From Callaeas wilsoni (Eukaryota; Chordata; Aves; Passeriformes; Callaeidae): 64,000 nucleotides of DNA. The translations under genes were made by a program, and so were the position numbers. Shown here one piece after another: positions 25,854 through 39,200 of the stretch. The stretch is from the NCBI GenBank assembly GCA_013398955.1, contig VWPU01014046.1, forward strand, positions 16,888-80,887. The letters are read 5' to 3'. A model generated the notes under the pieces. It was not told where the DNA came from. It ran no database searches and worked only from the letters and a program-made list of their open reading frames with translations. Numbering within the stretch: the stretch's first letter is position 1; every line of letters begins with the position of its first letter.

Positions 25854-27021
25854 ACCTGCCGGCACCCTGGTACAAGCTTTGGGTTACCAGCTCCTGGTGG
25901 CACGTGCTGCAGCACTTTATGACCAGGAGGAGCAAGGAGGCTCCCAAAGAAGCATGAGAAACTGAAGTTCCCCAAGAAATAACTAGTCTATGAAAGCCAG
26001 GGCACAGGAGCTGGGCTAGGCAAAGCATTCAGGTCTGTGGAGGTTAAAACTGCTGAGTTGGTTGCCAGTAATCCAATGTGATGCTACTTATTTTTGTAGT
26101 TTTAAGGGCTACACTGCTGCTACAATACCAATATTTACAAAAAAACCCAACTTGATTTTGTGTGAGGACTGCTTCCTTTTCCCTTAGTGCTTCTGCCTAC
26201 CCAGCCCCAGTAGGTGCTCTATATGCTTGCAAGCCATACCACCTGTGGCCAAGGAATTTAAAGACCCTATCCCTCTCTTCCAAATTCTCTTAAATTCACT
26301 TTTCCAAATGACCGCAATATGCTGTCGGAGGGAGGAGGAGACCTCACAGAAGGGCACTCAGTACAGCAGCAGAGCCAGACAGCACCATGCAGTACTTACT
26401 GCAATCTAGCTTATTTGCTGTATTTGCTTTGGCAAGTCTTGGACAAATGGAGGAGAAAGCACAAAGCAGAGACAGGTTCCTATCAATATCTAAGCTGCCC
26501 TTTTTTAGGAACTTCAGGAATTCCTTACCTTTTATCATATGCAGGTGCAGCTTTACTGGGAATAATAATGGAACACAAGTGCAGGAGCTGCTGCTGGCGA
26601 TTTAACCGCTCTGTTATCTGGGCCAAATCTGAACAGAGCTACACAGCAAAGCACTGGCAAGCGGCCTGTACTAGTGCTCCTGCTGCTTCAGCACCTGCTG
26701 AACTGCAGAACTGGGAGGGAGCGCCCCGGTGAGAGCATAGCTGGCGGCTGCTGGCCTGTCTTGCCTGCCAGCAGAGGGAAGCATAACACTGTAGCTTCTG
26801 CAGAGGAGCTATTCCTGCACGGATTTGGAGCTAAAAAAAAGGCAGGTTGTTCCTGGGGAAAAGATGGATGAACCCGGCACTGGGGATTAGCACAGCCACA
26901 CACAAACACTGGTGATGTAGACAGAACCCACTGTTAGAGCAGATGCTCTGGGAGGAGGTGCTGTTCCTCCAGTGGGTTCTGGAGAAACCCAAGATGGGAA
27001 TGGTGCCCACCCTCACAACCT

Positions 27022-27202
27022 TCAGTTTTCAGAGGAGTCTGTTTCTTCATTGGAGCCTTCACTCTCAGCATCCATTTTTCGACGATGGTGTAGAGGTTTC
27101 CAGGGTGAGTTAATCCTGGGTGAGTTACGAACGGGCATATTCGCTGTGTCTGCACTGGAGTTAGCAGGGCCAGAGACAGAAAGCCCTGAAATCTGAGCTA
27201 CC
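27022..27202 (-). CDS. CSTPP1: CSTPP1 terminal coding exon
   Basis: Encodes VAQISGLSVSGPANSS, then the conserved SPWKPLHHRRKM and an acidic tail, with TGA at 27024-27022. Acceptor CTTTTCTCTTTCAG. Confidence 0.95.
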
Positions 27203-30200
27203 CTGAAAGAGAAAAGACAAATGCTAGGCAGCATGTTGCATAAACTTCTACTGCAGCACTCTTGGAGTGAACCTGGGAGGAAGACTTAAAACTAGCACAG
27301 GGACGGAAAGATGTTTGTGGCATAGAGGGGGAACCCGTTGCACTGGTACCTCCCGGACTCACTATGGACTCACTATGTGAATCTTCTATTTAAACGTGTC
27401 TTCTGGGCTGAGCTCATTCCTTCCAACACTCCTACTTTTCACCATCCAAACAAAATTTCCCTGTTCATTAGAGACTGCTGCTTCTCTAGATCTCTCTTTA
27501 AGTCACACTCTTCCCCTCTGTTTCTGAAGATTTCTGTAAGGATTTTGTTAACTGCACTGAGGCACCACAAAGAAAAACGCCCTTGCTGTTCAAGCTGTTC
27601 TTTTAGCTCCTGTATTGTTTTGTAGCAGAGCAGTGGAATAGGACAGTACTTTATTACACTCTCCTTTAGCATGCTGCCTTTAATCTGTTGCTTTACCATA
27701 GGCAGTTTCACTTACAATTTCTCAAGTTCCTGATCCATGGCAGGGTCCAGAAACAAGTCTCCTTTATCTGGCAGAGCCCCTGGGGGAAAAAAAAAAAAAA
27801 ACAGCAAACGAAAGTATCAGAGCAGAGTTAGGCTATTCATTCTTCAAGAAAAATGGTCAAGCCATAGCAGCATCCAAAATCTGGCCTGCAAGACAGAGAA
27901 CACTCTTCCTTATACCTGTTACAGAAATGGACACTGAATGTTGAGGATCATAGACAGATAAAGAATGATGATTCATTTTCTGTGTCTTTCCATACACGTT
28001 ATAGCTGAGCTCAGACTAAATGGGAGGCAGCCTCAGTAGTCTCACTTCCTACAACCCTCAGGACTGGCAGTTTTCATTCACTGTACAAAATTACTGAGTA
28101 CTGACTGTCAGGGAGATGGCAGTCTGTCAGCGTTGGGCCTCTGCTCATTGCCCAGTATAGTCACCGGTCCCAGATGCTGTAAGAGTAATAGATGTGGTGT
28201 TGTCAGTGCCACAGCTTGAAACACGCACTATACCACCCAGGGAGATTCAGGTTTTTGTGCCACCTGCCTTTCTCGTGGCACACTGATCTTGGGGATCAAA
28301 ACACCACAGATTGAAGGCTTCTGCTTTCCTTGCAACTCAGGCAAGTCAGGCCTGACTCTCATGCACATTGTCTACAGGAGTTGAGTGTGGATGAACTGTG
28401 CTCTAGGATTGCTTGCTGTCTGGGTGCGAGCATGAAAGGCTGGGCCAGTACTTGGGTACCCTCTTAGCATAAGATCAGCATGCTTCTTTTCACATTAGAA
28501 ACCCTACTCCAGATGAAGGACATTGTATAAGTCAGGACTGGAACAGCCGTTTGATGATCCTTGCTCTTCTCTGAAAACACTGGGACCTTAGGAGAGCCAG
28601 AAAGGAAGACCGGGCTCTTAGGAAAGCCCTCCTTCCTAATTTTTTTAACAAACTCCACCTTGTATAGGGGTCATGGGATTGTGATCAGCCAGCACAGAAA
28701 TGACACAGAACAGCACAGAGATTGCCTACCAGAGCCTGGAGAGTACCACTGCACACCAGGACAAAAAACCCATTTGATAATCTATACCAACAGTACAGTG
28801 AGGAATGCACTTTCTAAGGTTTTTCAGGAGACTTGGGTGCTACACTCAATACCTTTCAGAAGGGGCTTTGTATTCCTTGTGGGGACACAAATCTGTTTTC
28901 TGGCTCTGTTAGCTTGCTCTTAAAGGAGAGGCTGGGGAGCCACCTGTCCCACAGAGGCAGGCTGGCAGCAGTCATCGAAAATGTAGTGATGAGTGCCTGA
29001 AAACTAGAGTAAGTTTACACTAGAACCAATTTCCCCATTTATTTGGGTTCTGGTCTACTCCTGCAAATGAACAGGAAAGTCTGGCACTGCAAAACAGTGT
29101 CAGGAGATCCACTGAAGCATCCCAGTCTTTTTGTGGGCTCAGTTAAAAGAATAAGCTACGAAAGCTTAATGTGTTTCTGTAGTTGCTGAATGCACAGTGA
29201 AGTCTCTAGAGCACAAGAATTTCTTGGGAGAGTTGATAAAGGGCACTTAAAGAATTCACAAATCAACATTGACATTGGAGATACACTGCAGATTCCAGTC
29301 TGCCTGGCAAACTCATCAAGCACTGTCCCAGCCTGAACAAGCTGCTTTAATCCCTATCCCTGTTCCTCAAGAGGAGCTGCTGGCTTTGTGAGACCAAAAC
29401 CTCCTCTGCCTGAAACTGCTCTTGCCGAAGGGCTTTGGGGAGCTTGTGATCCCCTACAGACCAAGACTATTGAAATCACCCTTCAGGAGAGATTAAAAGA
29501 CACCAGGAAAAGAATCCTCCTTTCCTTGCCAAAATGCTAGCACCTGTCAGACTTGTGGCTGCTGCCCCTCCTCTGAGAGAGGCCTCAGCAGGAGGCTGGC
29601 AGAGGGCCAAAGGACGGGCCTACATTGATGGAAGCAAAAACCCACTCACTTTGTAAATGGTACAATGGATGCTGTTGGCAGGATTTTTTTTCTTTTCATC
29701 TGTTTTCTTTGTGCTTGACTAGAAGTGGATTTCATAGGGCAAAAGAAAAAAAGATTTTGCTTGCTGCCATCCAGGCATCACCTTCCTCCCAGTGAATATA
29801 CTGCTTTCTAAGCCTGTTTTCAGAGGGGATTGCAGGGCTGTATTCATGCACCTTTGATATATAATCTGCCCTGCCCCAGAGGAACATTAGCAGCTTAAAT
29901 GGTTTGCTGTAAGAAGGGGCTCAGCCAGGGAAGGCACACTTTTACTATACTATGACACACACCTGTGCAAAAGAAGCAGCCCTCAGGCAAGGTACACCTT
30001 TTCATTGAGTTTTGTCTTTGCAATTAGGGACTGGCAGATACTCAGGTCTAGAAGCAGAGGAAGAGGATACTTACCCAAAGACAGAGAGAGCCTACCCTTA
30101 ACGTCCAGGTGATTTGCTGACTGGAGATGAGTGAAGATGAGTGCTTGGCAACAGCCCCCCCCCACCCCTCCCTCCCTGCTCCTGCCATTTAAATTTATCT

Positions 30201-33200
30201 CCTGGATACAGTCTTGTCAAACAGAAAAGCCATTTCTGTTCCTCTTTGTAGGAGGAGGAAGAGCACAAACAAGGCATATGGGGGAAACATGAAACTGTGA
30301 ATGAATAACGGATGGATTGCATACTGTCCTTTGCCAATGTAACACTGCTTCCTTGCTCCAAACCAGCACAACATAGAAACAAGCAGTGAGATGCTGGTTG
30401 GTAATCCCTGTGGCTCCCACAGCAGTGTGGTACAGATTTTTGTAGCAGTTTGTGTATTATGATCGGATTTTCAGCAGGCTATGGATAGCTACTAGCAAGA
30501 TCACACTGCCTTGAGGGAAGATGGGGAAGAGCTGGGAAAGACTGGGCTTTGAACCTTTGAGCCAAGGAGGCAGCAGAGGTTTTCCATTAGGTGTGCCTTC
30601 TTTTCTTACAGATGAGAGCAGCCATTTAAAATCTGCAGGAGCACAAAAGGCTAAAAGATAGGATGGCACCTCAATTCAGTAATCCTTGATGAAGCTCCAC
30701 AGCTTCAGGCAGACAGTAAGGCACAGTGTTATATTTTTAAAGTTAATCCATCAACAAAAAGATGAAAAGCTTTCCCTCACTCTCTTCCTGACAGTGTAAA
30801 ATGTGGGTTATAATTACAAAGGAAATTCCACAGAAATACAGAATGACTGAAAATCTAGAGCTGTATCATTTAGACAAGTCTTACCTAGGGCTCGATTGAT
30901 GCCCTGATCCTTTGCAAGAGCCATAAGGAATCCATAGAAGGTCATTCTCTGTGCACTAATCAACATTTCCTTCACAAGAGCAGAAGGTGGACAGCTAGGA
31001 AAAGAGAGACAGAGATCATCTTGTTTTCTAAATTATATTTTTTTTTTCCTAAGACCCAGCTCAAACTGAAGAAATGAACCTTTTTACCTGTTCTAACACT
31101 GTCAGGTTGTCTTGACTCAGTTTAAAACAAACAGCCACCAGCTTGCTTACTGAGCACTGGATCTGCTCCCCATTTGCTAAGCAAAATCTTTGAGCTGGGG
31201 GACATCCCTAGGAGCAGTCTTACCTGTCTTCATTCCAAGGACAGTGAGAAAAACCTAGATTCACTCAGAGGCATACACATCCCAACCCTTAGCATGTTCT
31301 TTCAAAAATCCTCTGGGAAATTCTTTCTTTCTTATTGAAGTCAATAAACTTTTATAGAAGTGTTAAGTTTGGAAAAGACTAAGACCACTGAGTCCAGTGG
31401 TTAATGGAGCACCATTTAGTGTTCACCACTAAACCATGTCCCTAACTGCCACATCTACACATTTCGAACACTTTCAGCGATGCTGTTATCACACTATTAT
31501 CAGTGATAGTCATCCAAGGGGCAAGAAAACCTCCCCAATAATAGCCTAAATATGTCAGAGAACACTATTTCGGTGAGGACTAAATTAGCATATCCCCTTC
31601 TTCTACGCTCACCTTAACCCCTGGTCCTGAGTTCTAAGCAGTATCTTCACGGTGATTCTTGCTCTTGACTCCTTGAAGGATTTCATGCAACATCAAACTG
31701 CCTCATGAAGAGGAAGTGTTGAACAGTCAATGGAGTAGTGGTACCCCTGGGAGATGTGGGGGTGGGCTGGTGATCCCTCAGACAGATGTGGTTACCAAAG
31801 CCTGACTGAGTATTGAGCTACTGCATGAAAGGCTGGGAATAGCTCCCCTCACAGTGCTGTGCAAAGCCTGACCTACCAGATGGGCCCACAGAACTCTTCC
31901 CATCTGAAGTTCTCAGGACATAGAGGGAATGTAGAGCTTTTGTTGTTTAAAAGAACAAAACAACCTGTCAACTCTATGCTTAGATATCTATACCACTGGA
32001 CAGCAGTTCAGCAGTAATTTTGTGGGTCACAAATTTGGTTTTGGAAACCTAAACTAGAAATCAGGTGGAACTTGTTATGAGTTATTGTCCTGAGTTAACA
32101 TCTTAGGGTGATTCTATGACAATATTGTATTCCTCATTGCTTGTTTGATCTTTAGTGTATTTTTAAATTGAAAAGGGAGAGAGAGAAGCCAAGGAAACTC
32201 TTCAAAGCAGCTAAGGTAGTGCCCATGTTTTTTGTTCTCCATGACTGCATGAACCAGCTAAGACCAGGCTTTGTGTTTCTAGACCATGACCTTCTCGGAG
32301 GGCATATTCTCACTACCTGCAAGAAACTATGATGAAAGTGTCTGCCAAAGCTGTACAGTAAGGTGTGGTATTGCTCCATCTTCTGCTGAGCTAAAGCTAG
32401 TCTTGTGCCTGGGATCTGTAGCTGGAGACCAGCTCCAACACAGGCTCGGATACAGACTGCCAATGTGAACTCGCCTAGGTACTAAGGCTTCATACTCCAT
32501 CCACCCAGTGGGCTCTTAAAACTCCCAAGAATGCAACTGCACTTGTTTATCCCCTCTAGCTAACTCATGATGGATCTCTCCTTAGTTAAAGTGTCAATGC
32601 AAAAGTGAGATGGAGAGCCGAGACCAAAATCCATCTATTACTTCAAGAATCTGTTCAAACCCCGTGTTTATTTGGTCCATGAAATTGTTTCTCTCATTTG
32701 GTTAAAGCTGTTCAGCTACGATGTTTCCCGTCATACTTCTTCAGTGAGATCCATGTGGGAGTATCTGCTTACTCAAAGTCCTCTATTTCTTCACAGCTCC
32801 AACCTTACAAAGGGTCTCCAGAGACAGAGACTTCAAATTTGTATTTTAGACTCCATTCATACCTGTATTTTGATCTGTCACACAAGGACTCCAGGCACTG
32901 GTAGAAGAGAGATGCCTCTACTCCTTCGAGTGGGTTGCAGTCATTTGGGGGCTGGCGTTGCCGATGTTGCCCAGAGGATGATGTTGGCACAATCACAGTA
33001 TTTGGATTCTTACCAGCCAGTAGGTCTTGATAAATGGTAGCCACACTTTCCAAGAACTCTATAAGAACAGAAAGCAAGTTAAAATTCAGGGCTGTAACCA
33101 GCGAAGCATCCTCCTGACCTACCAGACTGTGGCTTACACTGCTGTTCTGTGTTGTACATAGCACCAACTGGAAATAAGCACAACTCTACAGCATCCTGCA

Positions 33201-36200
33201 TATTCAGAACAGATATTATGCACGCCCATACAGCTATTTCCATAGAAGTTGCTATCTTCTTCTTATTAGGATGATTATGAGAGGTAACTCACTCTGTTGA
33301 GAAGATTCATCTCAAGGGAACAAAGGCTAGCTAGCACACTGACATAACAATGAAGAGTGAAAGCTAATGTCAAACGCAAAACTAGTTTGTGAAGTCTAAA
33401 ATGTTTTCCTTCTCCACATCTTGCCACTGATTAAGAACTCATCCAAGTTGGGAGCAAACTATATTGAACTGCAACAGGAGGAAAGGGAGCATGTTAGTTA
33501 GGGCTCCAGGCTGTATCCCAGCTTGCCTCCGTGCTGCTCCAAAGTAAATATAACACAGGATCTAGAGGAAGGGCCAGGGCAGGTCAGGGCTAGAGTTGGC
33601 AGAAAGCCTCTCCCCAGGCTCCTCATACTACCCACTGTTTACTGCAGGAGTCTAATTTTAAGCAAGTTTGTTTATGGATGTGGTCAGCAGTTTACAAATC
33701 TAGATTCCATTTGGAGTGGTTTGCATGTGTGTGGGTTGGTGGGAGAGTGTATGACAGGCTGCGTGTGTGCACTGTGCCTGGGTGAACAGGACTGGGATGG
33801 GATCTTTGAGTGTGTGTACACAAGAATGAGCTTGCCAGGACTCCAGTGGCATTTAAGTTCTGAGTGAATGGAAGTGCAATGCCGTGCGTGAGGTGGGTGG
33901 AAAGTCAGGATGTCAGCAGGCCCTGAGGCTGTGTTGAGGTTCTGCAGCTCGATGGAAATATTTGTTATATCAGAGAAAACTTTCCAAACACATTCTCTGT
34001 CCCTGACTGAAGGCATTACAAGCCTGGTTCTGCCCAACTCAAAATCACCATTTTGAACTGGTTTTTTGCAATGAATTCTCATGGATAAAGTTGTGATATG
34101 CACAGCAGAGTTAAAAGGGAAGTATATACAGAGAAGTATTGAAAAAAAGAGATTTTTGTATTAGGGATAGCAGCTGACTCCTAGCTGCTAGAAAGATGGG
34201 AAGTCACAGGTTGGATCTGATCAGAAGGCCACGCAAGTTTACTGACCACAGACTGTGGTCACAACAGCTTCTAGCCAGTGTTTCTGAGTATCCAAACCTG
34301 GCCCGTTTTGCCTGGTCGAGGCCAATTGTGAGCTACGTCCATCAGAGGGAGCTATTTCAGTGTGAGTGGACAGAAATCCACGCGCTTTATGTTTAAAAGT
34401 CCTGTGTGCCAGGAGATGAGAAAGTGGCACGCTAGCAGTCCCCAGTGCTTGGGACCATATCTAATGCTTCCCTCTTTTGTCCAGAATGAGATTCTCATTC
34501 CTCAATCACAATTTAGAGGGGCTAGGGCAAACAGGACGATGTATTTTAAAGCAGTCTTCCCGTACAGGACAAGCACCTGAATGCTCATCCAAGTTTCTCC
34601 ACCTTGTCTCCTGAAGTTTAAAAATACCTGGGGATTTTACAGATGTATAAGTGTGGGTGAGCATGAGAAAATACACACACACAAACCAATATTATTTCAT
34701 TCTTACTTTTCCTGCCAAGAATTTTAGAAGTATCCCATCTCGTTAAAACTCAGACTGGAGAAGCGAGATACAATACGATAAATGACCGACAATAAGAAGA
34801 CTGTTCATATGGATTATCTGTTCCTTTTGCTTTCCAACTAGAGGGTCTCAAATCAAACAGAAGAGGTGGTTCTTCACAGGACAGGTGTCAGATGTGTGCA
34901 ATTCTTTGCCAGAAGGTGTGGAGGTTACAATTTTATGTGATTTCAAGGGGAGGCTGGAGAAGTTCTTGGGAGTGGAGTCCACTGAGGGTTCCTAAATCCA
35001 TGGGAATTATACCCAGTTCAGAAACTATCTGAGCTGAAACCAGCTCATAGTTGGACAAGTATTAAGGGGAAGAACTATATCAATTTGTCCAATTGCTTTT
35101 CTTTTAAAGGCACCAGCTGGTGGGCTTTTCCTATCCTGTCTCCAGCAGGATTGAATAATTTCATTAAAGAAAGGGAAAATATATTCCTAGTAAAAGGTAA
35201 TTGTTAGGTGTTAACATAGCCTAGATAAAGCTGGAAATTTATGTCTCAAGGCCAAGACAAATACATGCATCAGACATAGCAGTTGCAGGTATGTTGTTAT
35301 TCACAAAAATTTGGAATCTCCTCATTAAGCCTCCTAATCTCTTGACATCAGTGATACTTTTCATCAGTAGAGTCCATTAGCTATATATTTCCTGTGAAAA
35401 ACTATATCCTTTCAAGTTTCAAAAAAGTACAAAGATTGGGAAGCTGTAAAGTTGTAATGCTACAAGTGGGAGAAGTCAACAGCTTCCCAGTATTTACCTG
35501 AGTAGTAGAACTGGATCTGGAAAGCAAAGAGGAAATCAGAAAAAGACATCAGGCAATCCATGGCATCATCCATCAGCACAATCCTATGATAAGATGAGAG
35601 AAACAGTTTAGCATCTACAAAAAAACCTGAATTCTGTAACCAGGAACCCCAGACCCTGAGAAAGTGCAGCCAAGGAACTATGTGCAACTGAGGATTGCTA
35701 GTGGGCCAGTATAAGAAGTCAGGAGAGAGAAATGGGAACACCCATTGCTACGTGGATGTGGATGCCCTAATATCAAATGAAGGCAGCTTAAGAACCTGAA
35801 GCAAGGAGAAGGTCCTGAATGTCAATCACACACTTCAGCTACACTGTGAACAGAGCAGTGTGCCATTCAAAGCCTCGTGGACATGAAGGAACAAATACTG
35901 GCACAAAAAACTGCAAGGCTGGTTCACATGGTTATACAGAATTGTAGAATATCCTGAGTTGGAAGAGATCCACAAGGATCATTGAAGTCCAGCTTCTGAC
36001 TAACTGTGACTACAGACAGGACAGTAACACAAGTAGTAAACTGCTGTAAGCAGAACAAGACTCATGCTATTCCTCTGTATACCAGAATTCATCAAACTGG
36101 GCCATTTTTCAGATTCATAAAGGTCACAACAGTTGCAATTCACCATCTATACTCAAACAAACTCTACTTGACTACAGAGGAAATAACATTGCACCAACAA

Positions 36201-39200
36201 TCAGCTTCTTAACTGCACACTGTGAACATCCTAGCCTCTCTTCCTGATAAAAGAATAGGTGTCTTTTCATATCAGGCCTGTTATTTGACTATCAGGTAAA
36301 ATTTCATGGCAGCTGAAGACTTCTTGGGCCAGGGACAGTCTTCTTCGTCCCTGCTAAGTTGTAGGTGCATGTAGGCAGCTACATGCATCCCTATTTTGAA
36401 GCATATTTCTTGAATACGGAAAATACTAGCCACAGGCCATAAAGATGGAATATAAGTGATAGCAAAGTCCAACTCCTCCTTTTAGGAAAAAGCCTTGTGG
36501 ATTTCAGGGTAAAAATCAAAACGAAAACAAAAACAATGCTCTGGTCACTGCCACCACTACTTAAGGATAAAAAGGTCAGTCTCTGAAGTGGGGAAAATCA
36601 AACTCATCTGACCAATGGCAGCTTAGACTATAGAACAGAAGAAAATACTCCACTTCAATGGAAAAAAACCCCAGAGTATTCCGGCACTGCTAAAGAAAGG
36701 CAATTGGTATTTCTTTTCAACTGCGTGTAGGTCTACTGAACCTGTGCAGTCGGTATCTGGCATACTGTGCCATATGAGGATTGTCAGTTCATTACAGCCA
36801 AAGTATGGGTCATCCAGTAGGACCCTTTTGAACACAGGGCCAGATGCAATCTGTGCACCAACTCCTGCAGCATCAACTGTCTGAACACATTGCTGGGGAA
36901 ACACTGTTCTGTCTCATGTAAAAGACTCCAAGGAGCTGTGTGGGAGGCTGACCTAGGAGAACATAGGATCTTGCAACACTTCCCTGCCACTCAGACCAGT
37001 TCTGTTCGCTGTGGCAAAATCAAACATGTAGAGCAGCTTGAATTAATTATCTCAAAGAAGAAAGACTGGGGCTAAGAGGGTCCCCAGGAGAAAAGCCAGT
37101 ATTTAAAACAAAACCCTTTGAAGATGTCAAAGTGCTTCTGATTTATTTATTACATTCCAGAAGCCTCCTCTCCTCCTGTCTAAAGAAGCAGTAGCTTCAG
37201 TTCTTAATTCTCACTAATAAGCATGTTACTGAGATTGTCAGTGGCCACATCAAGGAAATGGCTTTGAAGCTGGCAGGCAGAGCATCTTCATCTCTCAGGC
37301 AATATTGCGCAGCCAGTGGCATTTCCAACCACTATTTAAGCACTGGAAATGTGATTGGCCACATCACTTATGAGCTGCACTCCCTCCTTTGAAATGACGG
37401 TCTGTCTCCCAGATACCCTCAAAGCACCGAAGCTTTCTTCTCAAAGATGCAGGAAAACAACAGTGGAGAGTGGTTTTACGTATTTGTCATGCAGACAGAC
37501 AATATTACACCACCTTCATAACAAGAAACTCATTTCACTTGTTAAATCTAAAACTCTGGTCAATGGCAGTGCTCTGCAGCACCAAGTTCCAATCTCTTAC
37601 TTAGAGGAGAGCATGAGGAAGTATGCAGATGTCTGAGAATTTGCTGGACAGTTTTTGCTGTTAAAGACAGCAAGGAGCCTCTGAGCAAGCCTGTACAGCA
37701 CATATGTGACAGAGGAGCATCTAAATAGAAGCAGGTGCACTCTGGTGCTCGGTTACTGACTCCACTTGGCCCAGGAGTTTGCAGGCCAGAAATGTTGAGA
37801 AGTCTTTTAAATCCAATACAATCATTTATGAGGAGATTGACTGCAGCTGGCAATTCCCCCACATAGCCAGCTGACTGAGCACTCAAGGAAGCTGAGAGAG
37901 CATCATATGCAACATATCTGCACTTCTTCCTTGAAATATCTGGCAGAGAAAAACCTAGCTATGGACCGTAACCTAGACAGCAGGACCAAAATTGAGGACA
38001 AAATCTGAAAGTCTGAACTGCAACTCAAAAGAGTTCATCAGGTATCTCATATTTCAAGGGATTTTTTTTTTTTTCTTGTCTAAATTAGACTTTAAACCCT
38101 GCGGCCACAGATGTATTTAAAAAGTTAGTAGTTGGCACTCAGTGAATAATGAAAATAAAGGAGGAACTCTGGAGAGGACTGAAGAAAAATGTCTACACTT
38201 AAGGCATTCTAGTAGAGGGTACAGTGGTCTTTCAGGGTTCAAGTGGGTTTGGCTGGCAGGAAAGCCTTGCTATTGTGCCAATGGGGAAACTTTATGGTCT
38301 ACTAATTGTGGTTAAAATCTCAGAAATCCAGACTAGACAGGATGTTCCCAGGACAAACTCTAGACCAGGCAAGTTGAAAGGACTTTTACCATTTTCTGCT
38401 ACCATTAAAGGCTAACTGACATAATGTCTTAAAGCCAGGCTGGCTCAAATGAGTTTTCAGAGACTTGGTTTATTTACTGAGACATGGAGGCAAAAATAAG
38501 CAAAACATAAAAAACAGGCAAGATCTGCACTCTTAGGCAACCTTTTAACAATAGGGGTACTGAATTGCAAGCCTCAGTTCCATTAGTACTGATCAGTGCA
38601 ACATGAGCTCCCACACCAAATAAAATAGCATAGGAGCTGTGAACTACTCAAATGTGGGCAGTGAGTTCCTTGTGTTTCTCTTACAATAGAAAAATCAGTG
38701 CTCAAATACAGATCTTAAAATCATGGCATCGAACCTGAAAAAATTCCTTCATTTTCTGTCCTGCAATTTCAAGATTAAGAAAGCCAAAAGGTGTCTCAGA
38801 AGATCAAAGGTATCTGTAGATTAAAGTCTTTAATCTGCTAATGGCTATAACCATTTGAAGACAAAAAACATCCAAGAAATCTCACAGACACAGATACCCT
38901 GGTTCATTTTTTGGGTATAACTTCTGCATTTGTGTAGCACCAGGAACAGAAAAGTGGAGCTCTCTGATGTCATGTGAATAAAACCTATATTGTTGTAGCC
39001 TGCCTTATGCTCTGACATATCCTGATGTTAGTCCTAGTGTTTGTTATCAGTGCATAGCAACAGCTCCTGCACGAGTGGACTGCACCGTGCTGTGAGATCA
39101 TCTCAGTCATGCAGCACTGAGGCTACAGCTATGACTGCCCTCTTCCAGCAGCACCAATGCAGGTCCTGGCTGTATCACTGAATGTCCTGGCTACTCCCAC

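Larger units (their letters stand above)
24454..25865 (+). other. ARFGAP2: ARFGAP2 3' untranslated region (extent inferred)
   Basis: No AATAAA occurs on the + strand until 25842. An ATTAAA variant at 24632-24637 could give a much shorter UTR of about 200 bases. The segment 25380-25710 is strikingly GC- and G-rich for a 3' UTR. Both termini remain candidates. Confidence 0.5.
25750..27021 (-). other. CSTPP1: CSTPP1 3' untranslated region (extent inferred)
   Basis: About 1.27 kb runs from the stop to the first good poly(A) signal on this strand. No other gene was recognised in it, and small open frames on either strand show no conserved motif. Confidence 0.6.

Noticed and set aside
27439..27711. 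90-codon minus-strand frame just upstream of the last CSTPP1 exon
   Set aside because: It lies in the intron between two well-defined exons and shows no conservation with the CSTPP1 protein.
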